A stretch of DNA of 8,903 bases from Nitriliruptoraceae bacterium (GTDB lineage: Bacteria; Actinomycetota; Nitriliruptoria; Nitriliruptorales; Nitriliruptoraceae): assembly GCA_007118045.1 (NCBI GenBank), contig SKTG01000066.1, positions 1 to 8,903 of the forward strand, written 5' to 3'. Shown in pieces: positions 1 through 6,589 of this stretch (positions are counted from its first letter, which is position 1; the number at the start of each line of letters is the position of its first letter). The translations under genes and the position numbers were made by a program. The notes below the pieces were generated by a model. It searched no databases. It saw only the letters and a list, made by a program, of their open reading frames with translations, and was not told the DNA's origin.

Positions 1-770
1 CGCTGCGGCGAACCGGTCGGCTCGGCGCCTACGCCTCCCTGGGGGTCGCGGCGGTCCTCGCCGGCTCCAGCGCAGCGGGCGCCGACACCGCGGACGTCAC
101 CTGGGTGGTGAGCATCGTCGGCCTCGTCGCCCTCGGTTCCACAACCACCTGGCTCACCGGGAGCGTCACCGAGCTCGTCTCTCGGCGACGACGCCGTGCG
201 ACCACCCGGCAGGTCGACGACGGGATCGTTGCACGAGCCGAGCTCAGTCCCGACCGGTTGAAGCGGGAGGTCGTCGCGGAGGCCGATCACGCCACACCGC
301 AGCTGGTGTCGCAGCGGGTCACGCGCCTGCACACGGCGCAGATGCTCACCCGTGCGGTGGGGGACTCCCTGCTGCTCGCGTACCTGCCGAGGAGCCCCCG
401 AGCCGCGAAGCGCGCGTGGTGCCACCTGCACCTGGAGATCGCCGTCGCGCTCGGTCGCGGCCTGCTGGTCAGCTCGGATCCGTCCTCCGAGCTCGTGCTC
501 CGCCAGCTGGAGAAGTGGGTGACCCTGCGCCAACGGTGGCCCGCCATCGCCCTGGCCGTGCGGGACGAACCGAGCCTGCTCAGCCGGCTGGAGACGAGCG
601 TGACCGTCGAGGAACTCGGTGCCCGGCTCGAGGAGCACGGTCTCGACGTGGTCGCCGGCGAGCAGCTCCTCGCGCTCTTGAACGAGGAACCACCGCTCGG
701 GGGTGACGTCGAGCGGTTCGTGTCGGGGCCTGGCGGAGCGGCCCCGCCGGCGGTTGCTTCCGTCCCCTGA
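1..770 (+). CDS. Membrane-anchored protein, C-terminal part; possible KAP-type P-loop NTPase (5' truncated)
   Basis: The reading frame is open from the left edge (first full codon at base 3) to TGA at 768-770, so the start lies outside the window and 255 residues are visible. A GTG at 105 is in frame but sits inside a hydrophobic stretch and is unlikely to be the true start. Two membrane segments (visible residues about 7-27 and 32-54) are followed by five arginines (61-65), a positive-inside stop-transfer signal, so the rest should be cytoplasmic. The soluble part is helical. It contains LPRSPRAAKR (about 128-137) and, about 30 residues later, EKWVTLRQRWPAI (about 170-182). From memory of the family, an 'LPR-x-PR-x-x-KR' stretch followed by a 'KWv-L-x-x-RWP' stretch is typical of the C-terminal region of KAP P-loop NTPases, which carry membrane helices inside the ATPase domain. 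No Walker A or B motif is visible here; they would have to lie upstream. The last 20 residues are Gly/Ala/Pro-rich. The family call is tentative; that it is a real gene is fairly sure. Confidence 0.6.
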   Translation, partial: LRRTGRLGAYASLGVAAVLAGSSAAGADTADVTWVVSIVGLVALGSTTTWLTGSVTELVSRRRRRATTRQVDDGIVARAELSPDRLKREVVAEADHATPQLVSQRVTRLHTAQMLTRAVGDSLLLAYLPRSPRAAKRAWCHLHLEIAVALGRGLLVSSDPSSELVLRQLEKWVTLRQRWPAIALAVRDEPSLLSRLETSVTVEELGARLEEHGLDVVAGEQLLALLNEEPPLGGDVERFVSGPGGAAPPAVASVP

Positions 771-845
771 TCCGCGAGCGTCTGTCGTCTGCAGACCCTT
801 CAGTCACGGGATGCTCGGGCCGATACCGCCGACAGGGAGGTTCGG

Positions 846-1937
846 ATGGTGCGGTGCGCGAACTCGTCGCGGCGGTCGACCGTGCGCGAGGGCGCGATGA
901 TGGCCAGCTGCGAGGAACGGGGTGTGCTCGCCGCCGCGTTCTACCTCGTCGGTGGCCTGGTGACCATGGTGGCGGCGTCCGCCCCCGACGCGCACCGCGG
1001 CTGGTTGTGGGCGATCGGCAGCAGCGCGATCGTGGTCGCTCTCGGAGCCGTCCTGGCCCGCCGTCGGTTCGGCTACTCCGCCACCCTGATCACCAGCGTG
1101 CTCGGGCCCTCCCTGATCGCGCTCGGCATCGTCGCGGGGGCGGGCGGCTGGGCCTCCGCCATGGGCGCTTCGCTCTACACGTTCGTGGCCATCCACGTCG
1201 CGCTGGTGTTGCACCGACACCACGGCGCGGCGGTCATGCTGTGGGGCGGTGTCACGGCTGTGGCCGCCGCCGGTGTGGTCGCTCCCAGGCTTCCGGTCGC
1301 CGTGCTGGTGGCCAACTTCGTGCTGGTGTGCGGCACGTTGTGGGCCGTGACGACCTGGCTCGTCGAGGACCGACGACGCCAGGCCGCCACCGACCCGCTG
1401 ACGGGCCTGGCCAACCGCGCCACGTTCACCGCCGCCCTCGCGCACGCCCGGGATACCGTGCAACGCACCGGGGAGCCGTTGAGCCTCGTCGCGCTCGACC
1501 TCGACGGTTTCAAGCACCTCAACGACACCCGGGGGCACGCCGCCGGGGACGCGGCCCTGATCGCGGTCGGGCGTGCCTGGCGGCCCGAACTGCGGGACCG
1601 TGATCTGCTCGCGAGAACGGGCGGCGACGAGTTCGTGGCGCTCCTGCCAGGCGCGGACGCCGAGGAGGCCGACCGCATCGCCCGCCGGCTCTGCGAGGTG
1701 ATGCCCGCCGGGACGGCGTGTTCGACGGGCGTGTCGAGCTGGCGTCAGGGGCAGGACCTGGAGGCGTTCGTCGCCGAGGCGGACCGGGCCCTCTACCGGG
1801 AGAAGGCCGATCGTGCGGAGGGGTCGGCGCCCAAGGTTCGCGCCCCGCCTCGGCGCCGCGCGGCGGCCCCCGCTGGCGACGGGCACGGCCAGGCCGCCGG
1901 GTGGTCCGACAGCCGAGGCACGGGCCGGCCCCCGTAG
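846..1937 (+). CDS. Membrane-bound diguanylate cyclase (GGDEF domain)
   Basis: This protein should make cyclic di-GMP from two GTP at the inner face of the membrane. Its 363 residues hold six hydrophobic segments (about 27-45, 52-71, 77-99, 102-122, 128-147, 150-174), a short linker, and a GGDEF domain from about 183 to 325. Visible signatures are DPLTGLANR (183-191), the metal and substrate motif DLDGFKHLND (218-227), GHAAGD (230-235) and GGDEF itself (259-263). RDRD at 250-253 lies exactly five residues before GGDEF, which is the RxxD product-inhibition I-site, so feedback inhibition is likely. There is no EAL or HD-GYP domain and no recognised extracellular sensor. The membrane part matches no named MASE type that I can identify. 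The last 40 residues are rich in Arg, Ala, Pro and Gly and probably disordered. ATG 846 has a good GGGAGG at 835-840; ATG 897 is a possible shorter start that would still keep all membrane segments. The gene lies 75 bp after the preceding gene on the same strand, so co-transcription is possible. Confidence 0.92.
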   Translation: MVRCANSSRRSTVREGAMMASCEERGVLAAAFYLVGGLVTMVAASAPDAHRGWLWAIGSSAIVVALGAVLARRRFGYSATLITSVLGPSLIALGIVAGAGGWASAMGASLYTFVAIHVALVLHRHHGAAVMLWGGVTAVAAAGVVAPRLPVAVLVANFVLVCGTLWAVTTWLVEDRRRQAATDPLTGLANRATFTAALAHARDTVQRTGEPLSLVALDLDGFKHLNDTRGHAAGDAALIAVGRAWRPELRDRDLLARTGGDEFVALLPGADAEEADRIARRLCEVMPAGTACSTGVSSWRQGQDLEAFVAEADRALYREKADRAEGSAPKVRAPPRRRAAAPAGDGHGQAAGWSDSRGTGRPP

Positions 1938-1959
1938 CCGGCCGGTCCGAACGGCCACC

Positions 1960-1977
1960 GTCCCGACCGGGTCGGAC
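1960..1977. repeat. Inverted repeat 1 downstream of the GGDEF gene
   Basis: The arm GTCCCGAC (1960-1967) pairs with GTCGGAC (1971-1977) around the loop CGG, with one unpaired C. It lies 22 bp after the diguanylate cyclase stop. It could add to transcription termination of that gene, but there is no T-run after it, and short repeats of G and C arise easily in this composition. Confidence 0.3.
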
Positions 1978-1987
1978 TGCGTCAGGA

Positions 1988-2010
1988 CCCCCGCCGTCGA
2001 CGGCAGGGGG
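1988..2010 (+). terminator. GC-rich hairpin, candidate terminator of the GGDEF gene
   Basis: CCCCC+GCCG (1988-1996) pairs with CGGC+GGGGG (2001-2010) around the loop TCGA, giving nine G:C pairs interrupted by one unpaired A at 2005. It stands 50 bp after the diguanylate cyclase stop and 98 bp before the next start. No T-run follows, which is common for hairpin terminators in high-GC actinobacteria but also means the call rests on structure and position alone. It could instead be part of the upstream control region of the dehydrogenase gene. Confidence 0.45.
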
Positions 2011-2055
2011 AGTAGCGGACGGCGAGGGCATCTGCTCCCTTCGGGCCACACGCGC

Positions 2056-2073
2056 CGAGCCGCCCGCGGCTCG
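2056..2073. promoter_or_regulatory. Perfect inverted repeat upstream of the dehydrogenase; candidate operator or leader hairpin
   Basis: CGAGCCGC (2056-2063) and GCGGCTCG (2066-2073) are perfect 8-base arms separated by CC. The repeat ends 35 bp before ATG 2109. That is a typical place for a repressor site overlapping a promoter, or for a hairpin in the 5' leader. No clear -35/-10 pair is visible, and no known operator consensus is matched. Confidence 0.35.
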
Positions 2074-2108
2074 ACGACGACACGCGAACCGAAGCAGAGG
2101 AGCAGCGC

Positions 2109-3254
2109 ATGCGAGCAGTGGTCTACAAGGGCGAGTACGAGGTCGCCGTGGAAGAGGTCGAGGACGCCCGGATCGAGGACCCGACCGACGTGGTCATCCG
2201 CGTCACCTCCACCGCGATCTGCGGTTCGGACCTGCACATGTACGAGGGACGAACCGAAGCGGAGCCCGGCATCGTCTTCGGTCACGAGAACATGGGTGTC
2301 ATCGAGGAGGTCGGCGACGGCGTCGCGTCCCTGCAGGTCGGCGACCGCGTGGTGCTGCCCTTCAACGTCGCCTGCGGCTTCTGCCGCAACTGCGAGGCCA
2401 ACAAGACCGCGTTCTGCCTCACGGTCAACGAGGGGTTCGCCGGCGGCGCCTACGGCTACGTGTCGATGGGTCCCTACCAGGGCGGGCAGGCCGAACGCCT
2501 GCGGGTCCCGTTCGCCGACTTCAACTGCCTGCGGCTGCCCGAGGGCGACGAGCACGAGATGGACTTCATCCTGCTCGCCGACGTCTTCCCGACCGGCTAC
2601 CACGCCACCGAGATGGCCGACGTGCGCCCTGGCGAGAGCGTCGCGATCTACGGCGGTGGTCCGGTGGGTCTGATGGCGGCCTACTCGGCGCACCTGCGCG
2701 GCGCGGCCCAGATCTTCGTCGTCGACAAGGTCGATGAGCGGCTGGCGCTGGCCGAGGAGCACGCCGGCGCGATCCCGGTGAACTTCTCCGAGGTCGACCC
2801 GATCGAGTACATCAAGGAGCACAGCGAGAGCGGGGACGGAGCCGACAAGGGCATCGACGCCGTCGGCTACCAGGCCGAGGCCGGCGACGGCTCGGGCGAG
2901 GTGCCAGCCCTGGTGCTCAACAACCTGGTCCACAGCGTGCGGCCCACCGGTCGCCTCGGCGTGGTCGGTCTCTACCTGCCCGCCGATCCGGGGGCACCGA
3001 ACGAGGACGCCGCCGAGGGTCGGTTGCTCTTCGACGTCGGCACCTACTTCGAGAAGGGGTTGTCGATGGGCAGCGGACAGGCCGACGCCAAGGCCTACAA
3101 CCGCAAGCTGCGCGACCTGATCGTGGCCGGGCGCGCGAAGCCGAGCTTCGTGGTCTCCAAGCGGGTCCCGCTCGACGAGGCACCCGACGCCTACCGGCGG
3201 TTCGACAACCGCGAGGACGGCTACAGCAAGGTGATCCTCGACCCGGCCGCCTGA
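2109..3254 (+). CDS. Zinc-dependent dehydrogenase, glutathione-independent formaldehyde dehydrogenase-like (FdhA family)
   Basis: This is a cytoplasmic medium-chain NAD(P)-dependent dehydrogenase of 381 residues, close to the roughly 400 residues of Pseudomonas putida FdhA. Catalytic zinc ligands are visible as Cys38 (in ICGSDLH) and His59 with Glu60 (in FGHEN). Asp158 (in LLADVFPTGYH) stands where many alcohol dehydrogenases have Cys; an Asp ligand here is a trait of the FdhA branch. Cys89, Cys92, Cys95 and Cys103 form the structural zinc site. The Rossmann loop is GGGPVG (182-187), and Asp206 at the end of the second strand favours NAD over NADP. The stretch around 265-290 (ALVLNNLVHSVRP, then GLYLPADPGA) follows the FdhA insertion that covers bound NAD. 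The likely role is oxidation of formaldehyde or another small aldehyde or alcohol without glutathione; the true substrate cannot be read from sequence. The start has a strong GAGGAG at 2097-2102. The gene appears monocistronic, with a hairpin shortly after the stop. Confidence 0.9.
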   Translation: MRAVVYKGEYEVAVEEVEDARIEDPTDVVIRVTSTAICGSDLHMYEGRTEAEPGIVFGHENMGVIEEVGDGVASLQVGDRVVLPFNVACGFCRNCEANKTAFCLTVNEGFAGGAYGYVSMGPYQGGQAERLRVPFADFNCLRLPEGDEHEMDFILLADVFPTGYHATEMADVRPGESVAIYGGGPVGLMAAYSAHLRGAAQIFVVDKVDERLALAEEHAGAIPVNFSEVDPIEYIKEHSESGDGADKGIDAVGYQAEAGDGSGEVPALVLNNLVHSVRPTGRLGVVGLYLPADPGAPNEDAAEGRLLFDVGTYFEKGLSMGSGQADAKAYNRKLRDLIVAGRAKPSFVVSKRVPLDEAPDAYRRFDNREDGYSKVILDPAA

Positions 3255-3271
3255 CCGACGGGACGTCCCCG

Positions 3272-3306
3272 GGCGATGCCGCGGCGAGGATGGCCGCGGC
3301 ATCGCC
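3272..3306. terminator. Strong bidirectional hairpin terminator between convergent genes
   Basis: GGCGATGCCGCGGC (3272-3285) and GCCGCGGCATCGCC (3293-3306) are perfect 14-base complementary arms around the 7-nt loop GAGGATG. The hairpin begins 17 bp after the + strand dehydrogenase stop and lies 64 bp beyond the end of the - strand glutamate dehydrogenase. It can therefore terminate transcripts arriving from either side. There is no T-run on either strand. A separate 10-base palindrome GGGACGTCCC lies just before it at 3260-3269. Confidence 0.75.
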
Positions 3307-3370
3307 GTCCGCGGCGCGCGACCGGGCGCGATCGGGGCCGCCGTGCCGCCGACCGGTGGCGGTGTGAACG

Positions 3371-4711
3371 TCAGATGAGCCCGAAGGCGACCATCGCGTG
3401 AGCCACCCGCTCGAAGGCGGCGATGTTGGCGCCGACGACGTAGTTCCCTGGTGAGCCGAACTCCTCCGCGGTCTCGAAGCACAGCCCGTGGATGCCGGTC
3501 ATGATCTCGTCGAGACGGCCCTCGGTGTGCTCGAAGGTCCAGCGGTCCCGACTGGCGTTCTGCTGCATCTCCAGGGCGGAGGTGGCGACGCCGCCGGCGT
3601 TCGCGGCCTTGCCGGGGCCGAAGGCGACGCCGGCATCGTGGAAGACGCGGATGCCTTCCGGCGTTGTGGGCATGTTCGCGCCCTCGGCGACCGCGATGCA
3701 GCCGTTGTCGACCAGCGTCTTCGCGTCGTGCCCGGTCAGCTCGTTCTGGGTGGCACACGGCAACGCGATGTGGCAAGGCACCTCCCAGATGCTCCCGCCG
3801 CGGCGGTGGGTCGCGGCCGGACGGTGCTCCACGTAGCGGTCGAGCCGCGCCCGCTCGACCTCCTTGATCCGCTTGAGCAGCGCCACGTCCACCCCGTCCG
3901 GGTCGTGGACGACCCCGTTGGAGTCCGAACAGGCCACGACCTCGGCGCCGAGCTGCTGCAGCTTCTCGATCGCGTAGATGGCCACGTTCCCGGAGCCCGA
4001 CACGACGCAGGTCCGACCCTCGAGGTCGGTCTCGCGGGCGGCGAGCATCTCGCGGGCGAACAGGGCGGTGCCGTAGCCGGTGGCCTCGGTGCGTACGAGC
4101 GCGCCACCCCACTCGAGCCCCTTGCCCGTGAGCGCCCCGGACTCGTAGCGGTTGGTGATGCGCTTGTACTGGCCGAACAGGTAGCCGATCTCGCGTCCGC
4201 CCACCCCCACGTCACCCGCGGGGACATCGGTGTACTCGCCGATGTGGCGGTACAGCTCGGTCATGAAGCTCTGACAGAAGCGCATGACCTCGTCGTCGGA
4301 CCGGCCCTTGGGGTCGAAGTCCGACCCGCCCTTGCCGCCACCGATCGGCATCCCGGTCAGCGCGTTCTTGAACACCTGCTCGAACCCGAGGAACTTCACG
4401 ATCCCGAGGTTGACGGACGGGTGGAAGCGCAGACCACCCTTGTAGGGTCCGAGGGCGCTGTTCACCTCGACGCGGTACCCGCGGTTGATGTGGACCTCGC
4501 CGTCGTCGTCGATCCACGGCACCCGGAAGATGATCTGTCGTTCCGGTTCGCAGATCCGTTCGATGATCTTGCGCTCCGCGAAGCGGGGGTGCTTGGCGAG
4601 GACCGGCCCCAGGGAGTCGACGACCTCGCGGACGGCCTGGTGGTACTCCACCTCGCCCGGGTTGCGCCGGACCACCTCGTCGTAGAACGGTTCGATCTTC
4701 TCGTCGAGCAT
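3371..4711 (-). CDS. gdhA: Glutamate dehydrogenase, NADP-specific type
   Basis: This cytoplasmic enzyme makes glutamate from 2-oxoglutarate, ammonium and a reduced nicotinamide cofactor. From ATG 4711 it has 446 residues, and the E. coli GdhA sequence of 447 residues aligns along its whole length. Visible signatures are GPYKGGLRFHPSVN (88-101), the catalytic lysine loop PIGGGKGGSDFDPKG (122-136, Lys127), TDVPAGDVGVGGREIG (161-176, catalytic Asp167), the Rossmann loop SGSGNVA (238-244), CATQNEL (319-325), AEGANMPTT (342-350) and GKAANAGGVATS (367-378). The close match to the hexameric GdhA family and the SDSNG stretch after the Rossmann fold favour NADPH, but cofactor choice is inferred. A GTG at 4771 would add 20 residues rich in Arg that the family lacks and has only a weak ribosome site, so ATG 4711 is preferred. 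The gene is transcribed divergently from the LuxR-type gene and converges on the dehydrogenase. Confidence 0.96.
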   Translation of the reverse strand: MLDEKIEPFYDEVVRRNPGEVEYHQAVREVVDSLGPVLAKHPRFAERKIIERICEPERQIIFRVPWIDDDGEVHINRGYRVEVNSALGPYKGGLRFHPSVNLGIVKFLGFEQVFKNALTGMPIGGGKGGSDFDPKGRSDDEVMRFCQSFMTELYRHIGEYTDVPAGDVGVGGREIGYLFGQYKRITNRYESGALTGKGLEWGGALVRTEATGYGTALFAREMLAARETDLEGRTCVVSGSGNVAIYAIEKLQQLGAEVVACSDSNGVVHDPDGVDVALLKRIKEVERARLDRYVEHRPAATHRRGGSIWEVPCHIALPCATQNELTGHDAKTLVDNGCIAVAEGANMPTTPEGIRVFHDAGVAFGPGKAANAGGVATSALEMQQNASRDRWTFEHTEGRLDEIMTGIHGLCFETAEEFGSPGNYVVGANIAAFERVAHAMVAFGLI

Positions 4712-4716
4712 CTCGG

Positions 4717-4720
4717 TCCT
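4717..4720 (-). promoter_or_regulatory. Ribosome binding site that supports the gdhA start at 4711
   Basis: On the - strand AGGA is followed by CCGAG and then ATG, a spacing of five bases. The alternative GTG at 4771 is preceded by CTTGCCCAG, with no good Shine-Dalgarno match. This, together with the family N-terminus, places the start at 4711. Confidence 0.55.
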
Positions 4721-4784
4721 GGCTCTCGCACGGGCAAACGGGATGGCGGTTCCTACCCGCACGACCGGCACCTGGGCAAGTCGA

Positions 4785-4802
4785 CGCGCCGGCGCCGGCG
4801 CG
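4785..4802. promoter_or_regulatory. Perfect 18-bp palindrome in the divergent gdhA / LuxR-type intergenic region
   Basis: CGCGCCGGC (4785-4793) is followed directly by its exact reverse complement GCCGGCGCG (4794-4802). It sits 73 bp before the gdhA start and 109 bp before the LuxR-type ATG, in the only region where both promoters can lie. Its size and symmetry suit a dimeric regulator such as a LuxR-family protein. Because it contains only G and C, chance is a real alternative in this genome. Confidence 0.4.
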
Positions 4803-4839
4803 GAACGTCCCCACCGACCACGGGTGTAACGTCGTCGGG

Positions 4840-4866
4840 GGGTCGCTGCGGGGCCGCGGGTCGCTG
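4840..4866. repeat. Direct repeat GGGTCGCTG x2, 18-bp period, upstream of the LuxR-type gene
   Basis: GGGTCGCTG occurs at 4840-4848 and again at 4858-4866, separated by nine bases. The second copy ends 45 bp before ATG 4912. Two identical 9-mers this close to a regulator's start could be a tandem binding site, possibly for autoregulation. No known consensus is recognised. Confidence 0.35.
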
Positions 4867-4911
4867 TAGCCTCGGGAGGACCGTGTGCTGGACGGTCGAG
4901 GGAGCCCGGCC

Positions 4912-6540
4912 ATGGACCCGGCGGATGCGCTGGCCCGGGGGCGCGCAGCGTTCGAACGGCAGGCGTGGGCCGAGGCGTTCGAGCTGCTCGGAGCGGCCGA
5001 CGACGCGGGACTCTCGGATGCGCGTGACCTGGAGCGGTTCGCCGGCGTCGCCTACCTCACCGGCCACGACGCGCGGCGTGACGACGCCCTCGAGCGTGCC
5101 CACCTGGCCTTCCTGGAGGAGGGGGAGGTCGGCGCGGCGGTCCGCTGCGTGTTCTGGCTCGGGATGGGGCTGTTCCAACGCGGGGAACCCGCCCGGGCCA
5201 GCGGCTGCTTCGCACGCGCGAGCCGGCTCATCGGGGACGATCCGACGGGCCTCGCCCGCGCCTACCTGACGATCCCGAGCGCTCTCCAAGAGCTGGAGGG
5301 TCGGCCCGAGCGTGCTCGGGAGCTCTTCGAGGAGGTCGCGGCCGTCGCGGACAGGTCGCAGGACGTCGAGCTGGTCGCACTCAGCCGGCTCGGGCTCGGC
5401 GAATCCCTGGTCCGATCGGGCCAGGTGGCCGCTGGCATGGTCTCGCTCGACGAGGCCATGGCCTGGATCGGGTCGCGCGAGGTCCCTCCGGTGCTGGCCG
5501 GCCTCGTCTACTGCGCGGTCATCGAGGTGTGTCACGCGATCCTGGACCTGCGTCGTGCGCGCGAGTGGACCGCCGCTCTCAGCGACTGGTGCGCGTCCCA
5601 ACCGGACCTGGTGCCCTACCGCGGACAGTGCCTGGTGCACCGCGCGGAGATCCTCCAGCTCCACGGCGAATGGGACGGCGCGCTCGCGGAAGCGCGTCGG
5701 GCCTGCGAACGGTTCCGGGCCGCCTCCGACGACGCAGCGGTGGGCAGTGCCTACTACCGGATGGCGGAACTGCACCGGGTCCGTGGCGAGTTCGCGCGGG
5801 CGGAGCGGAGCTACCGTGCAGCCAGTCGCCTGGGACACCAGCCCCAACCCGGGTTCGCCCTGCTGCGGCTCGCGCAAGGACGGGTGCCGGCAGCGGCTGC
5901 TGCGATCCGTCGCACCCTGGACGAGACCGCCCCTCCAGTGGCACGCACCCGCCTCCTCGCCGCGGCGGTGGAGATCGAGATAGCTGCGGACGAGCTCGGC
6001 AACGCCCGGGTCGCCGCCGAGGAGCTCGCCGCCGCCGGCGAGCGACTCGACACCCCGATGACGGACGGCCTGTGCGCGCACGTGACGGGAGCGCTGGCGC
6101 TCGCCGAGGGAGCAGCGCGCAAGGCCCTCGTCCGGTCGCGTCGGGCCACCACCGTCTGGCGGGAGCTGGACGTCCCGTACGAGCTCGCCCGATCCCGCGT
6201 GCTGGTGGGACTGGCGTGTCGGGCGCTGGGGGACGCCGACGGCGCGCTGCTGGAGTTCGAGGCGGCTCGGGAGACCTTCGGGCAGCTCGGCGCCGAGCCG
6301 GATCTGCGCGACCTGCGGAGGCTGGCGTCCGAGGCCCGGCCCGCGGAGGGCGGGCTGACCGAGCGGGAGCTGCAGGTGCTGCGCCTGGTCGCCAGAGGCG
6401 ACAGCAACCGCGCCATCGCCCGGGAGCTCGTCATCAGCGAGCACACCGTCGCCCGCCACCTCCAGAACATCTTCGCCAAGCTCGGCGTCGGGTCGCGGAC
6501 GGCGGCGGCCACCTACGCCTTCGAACACGAGCTCCTCTGA
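4912..6540 (+). CDS. TPR-like protein with C-terminal LuxR-type DNA-binding domain (transcriptional regulator)
   Basis: This is a 542-residue cytoplasmic transcriptional regulator. Residues 1 to about 470 are Ala/Leu/Arg-rich helical repeats resembling tetratricopeptide units (for example ALARGRAAFERQAWAEAFEL near the start and ARRACERFRAA mid-protein), probably a protein- or ligand-binding scaffold. Residues 480-542 are a clear LuxR/GerE helix-turn-helix: LTERELQVLRLVARG (482-496), NRAIARELVISEHTV (499-513) and the recognition helix RHLQNIFAKLGV (515-526). There is no receiver domain, so it is not a phosphorelay response regulator, and no Walker A motif, so it is not a full MalT/LAL-type protein. 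ATG 4912 has GAGGGAG at 4898-4904 with good spacing. A GTG at 4885 with GGGAGGA at 4874-4880 is a possible start, nine codons longer. It is divergent from gdhA, which makes gdhA or its own promoter plausible targets. The signal it senses is unknown. Confidence 0.9.
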   Translation: MDPADALARGRAAFERQAWAEAFELLGAADDAGLSDARDLERFAGVAYLTGHDARRDDALERAHLAFLEEGEVGAAVRCVFWLGMGLFQRGEPARASGCFARASRLIGDDPTGLARAYLTIPSALQELEGRPERARELFEEVAAVADRSQDVELVALSRLGLGESLVRSGQVAAGMVSLDEAMAWIGSREVPPVLAGLVYCAVIEVCHAILDLRRAREWTAALSDWCASQPDLVPYRGQCLVHRAEILQLHGEWDGALAEARRACERFRAASDDAAVGSAYYRMAELHRVRGEFARAERSYRAASRLGHQPQPGFALLRLAQGRVPAAAAAIRRTLDETAPPVARTRLLAAAVEIEIAADELGNARVAAEELAAAGERLDTPMTDGLCAHVTGALALAEGAARKALVRSRRATTVWRELDVPYELARSRVLVGLACRALGDADGALLEFEAARETFGQLGAEPDLRDLRRLASEARPAEGGLTERELQVLRLVARGDSNRAIARELVISEHTVARHLQNIFAKLGVGSRTAAATYAFEHELL

Positions 6541-6589
6541 CGAGCTGCGTCGAGACCGTGCCGCGGCGGAAGGACCTCGGCGAGCCCCC

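Noticed and set aside
787..796. 10-base palindrome GTCTGCAGAC between the first gene and the GGDEF gene
   Set aside because: It is too short to call an operator or terminator with no supporting -35/-10 or second copy. The 75-bp gap shows nothing else clear.
804..4112. A 1102-codon open frame on the - strand running antisense to the GGDEF and dehydrogenase genes and overlapping gdhA in another frame
   Set aside because: The translation is low-complexity and Arg/Gly/Asp/Val-rich with no domain, and it crosses several well-identified genes. Long open antisense frames are expected where codons end in G or C.
4712..4771. A 20-residue N-terminal extension of glutamate dehydrogenase from GTG 4771
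   Set aside because: The family begins near the internal ATG at 4711, which has AGGA at the right spacing. The extension has no counterpart in the E. coli protein.
4752..4780. Possible gdhA promoter on the - strand (TTGCCC, 18 bp, TAGGAA)
   Set aside because: Four of six and three of six matches to the sigma-70 type consensus, without the final T of the -10, are too weak to claim in this composition.
3488..5269. A 593-codon + strand frame antisense to gdhA
   Set aside because: It covers a clear gdhA with full-length family similarity on the other strand and has no recognisable motif. It is a composition artefact.
4753..6528. A 591-codon - strand frame antisense to the LuxR-type gene, longer than the gene itself
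   Set aside because: The + strand frame carries an unmistakable LuxR/GerE domain and TPR-like repeats; the antisense product shows no domain.
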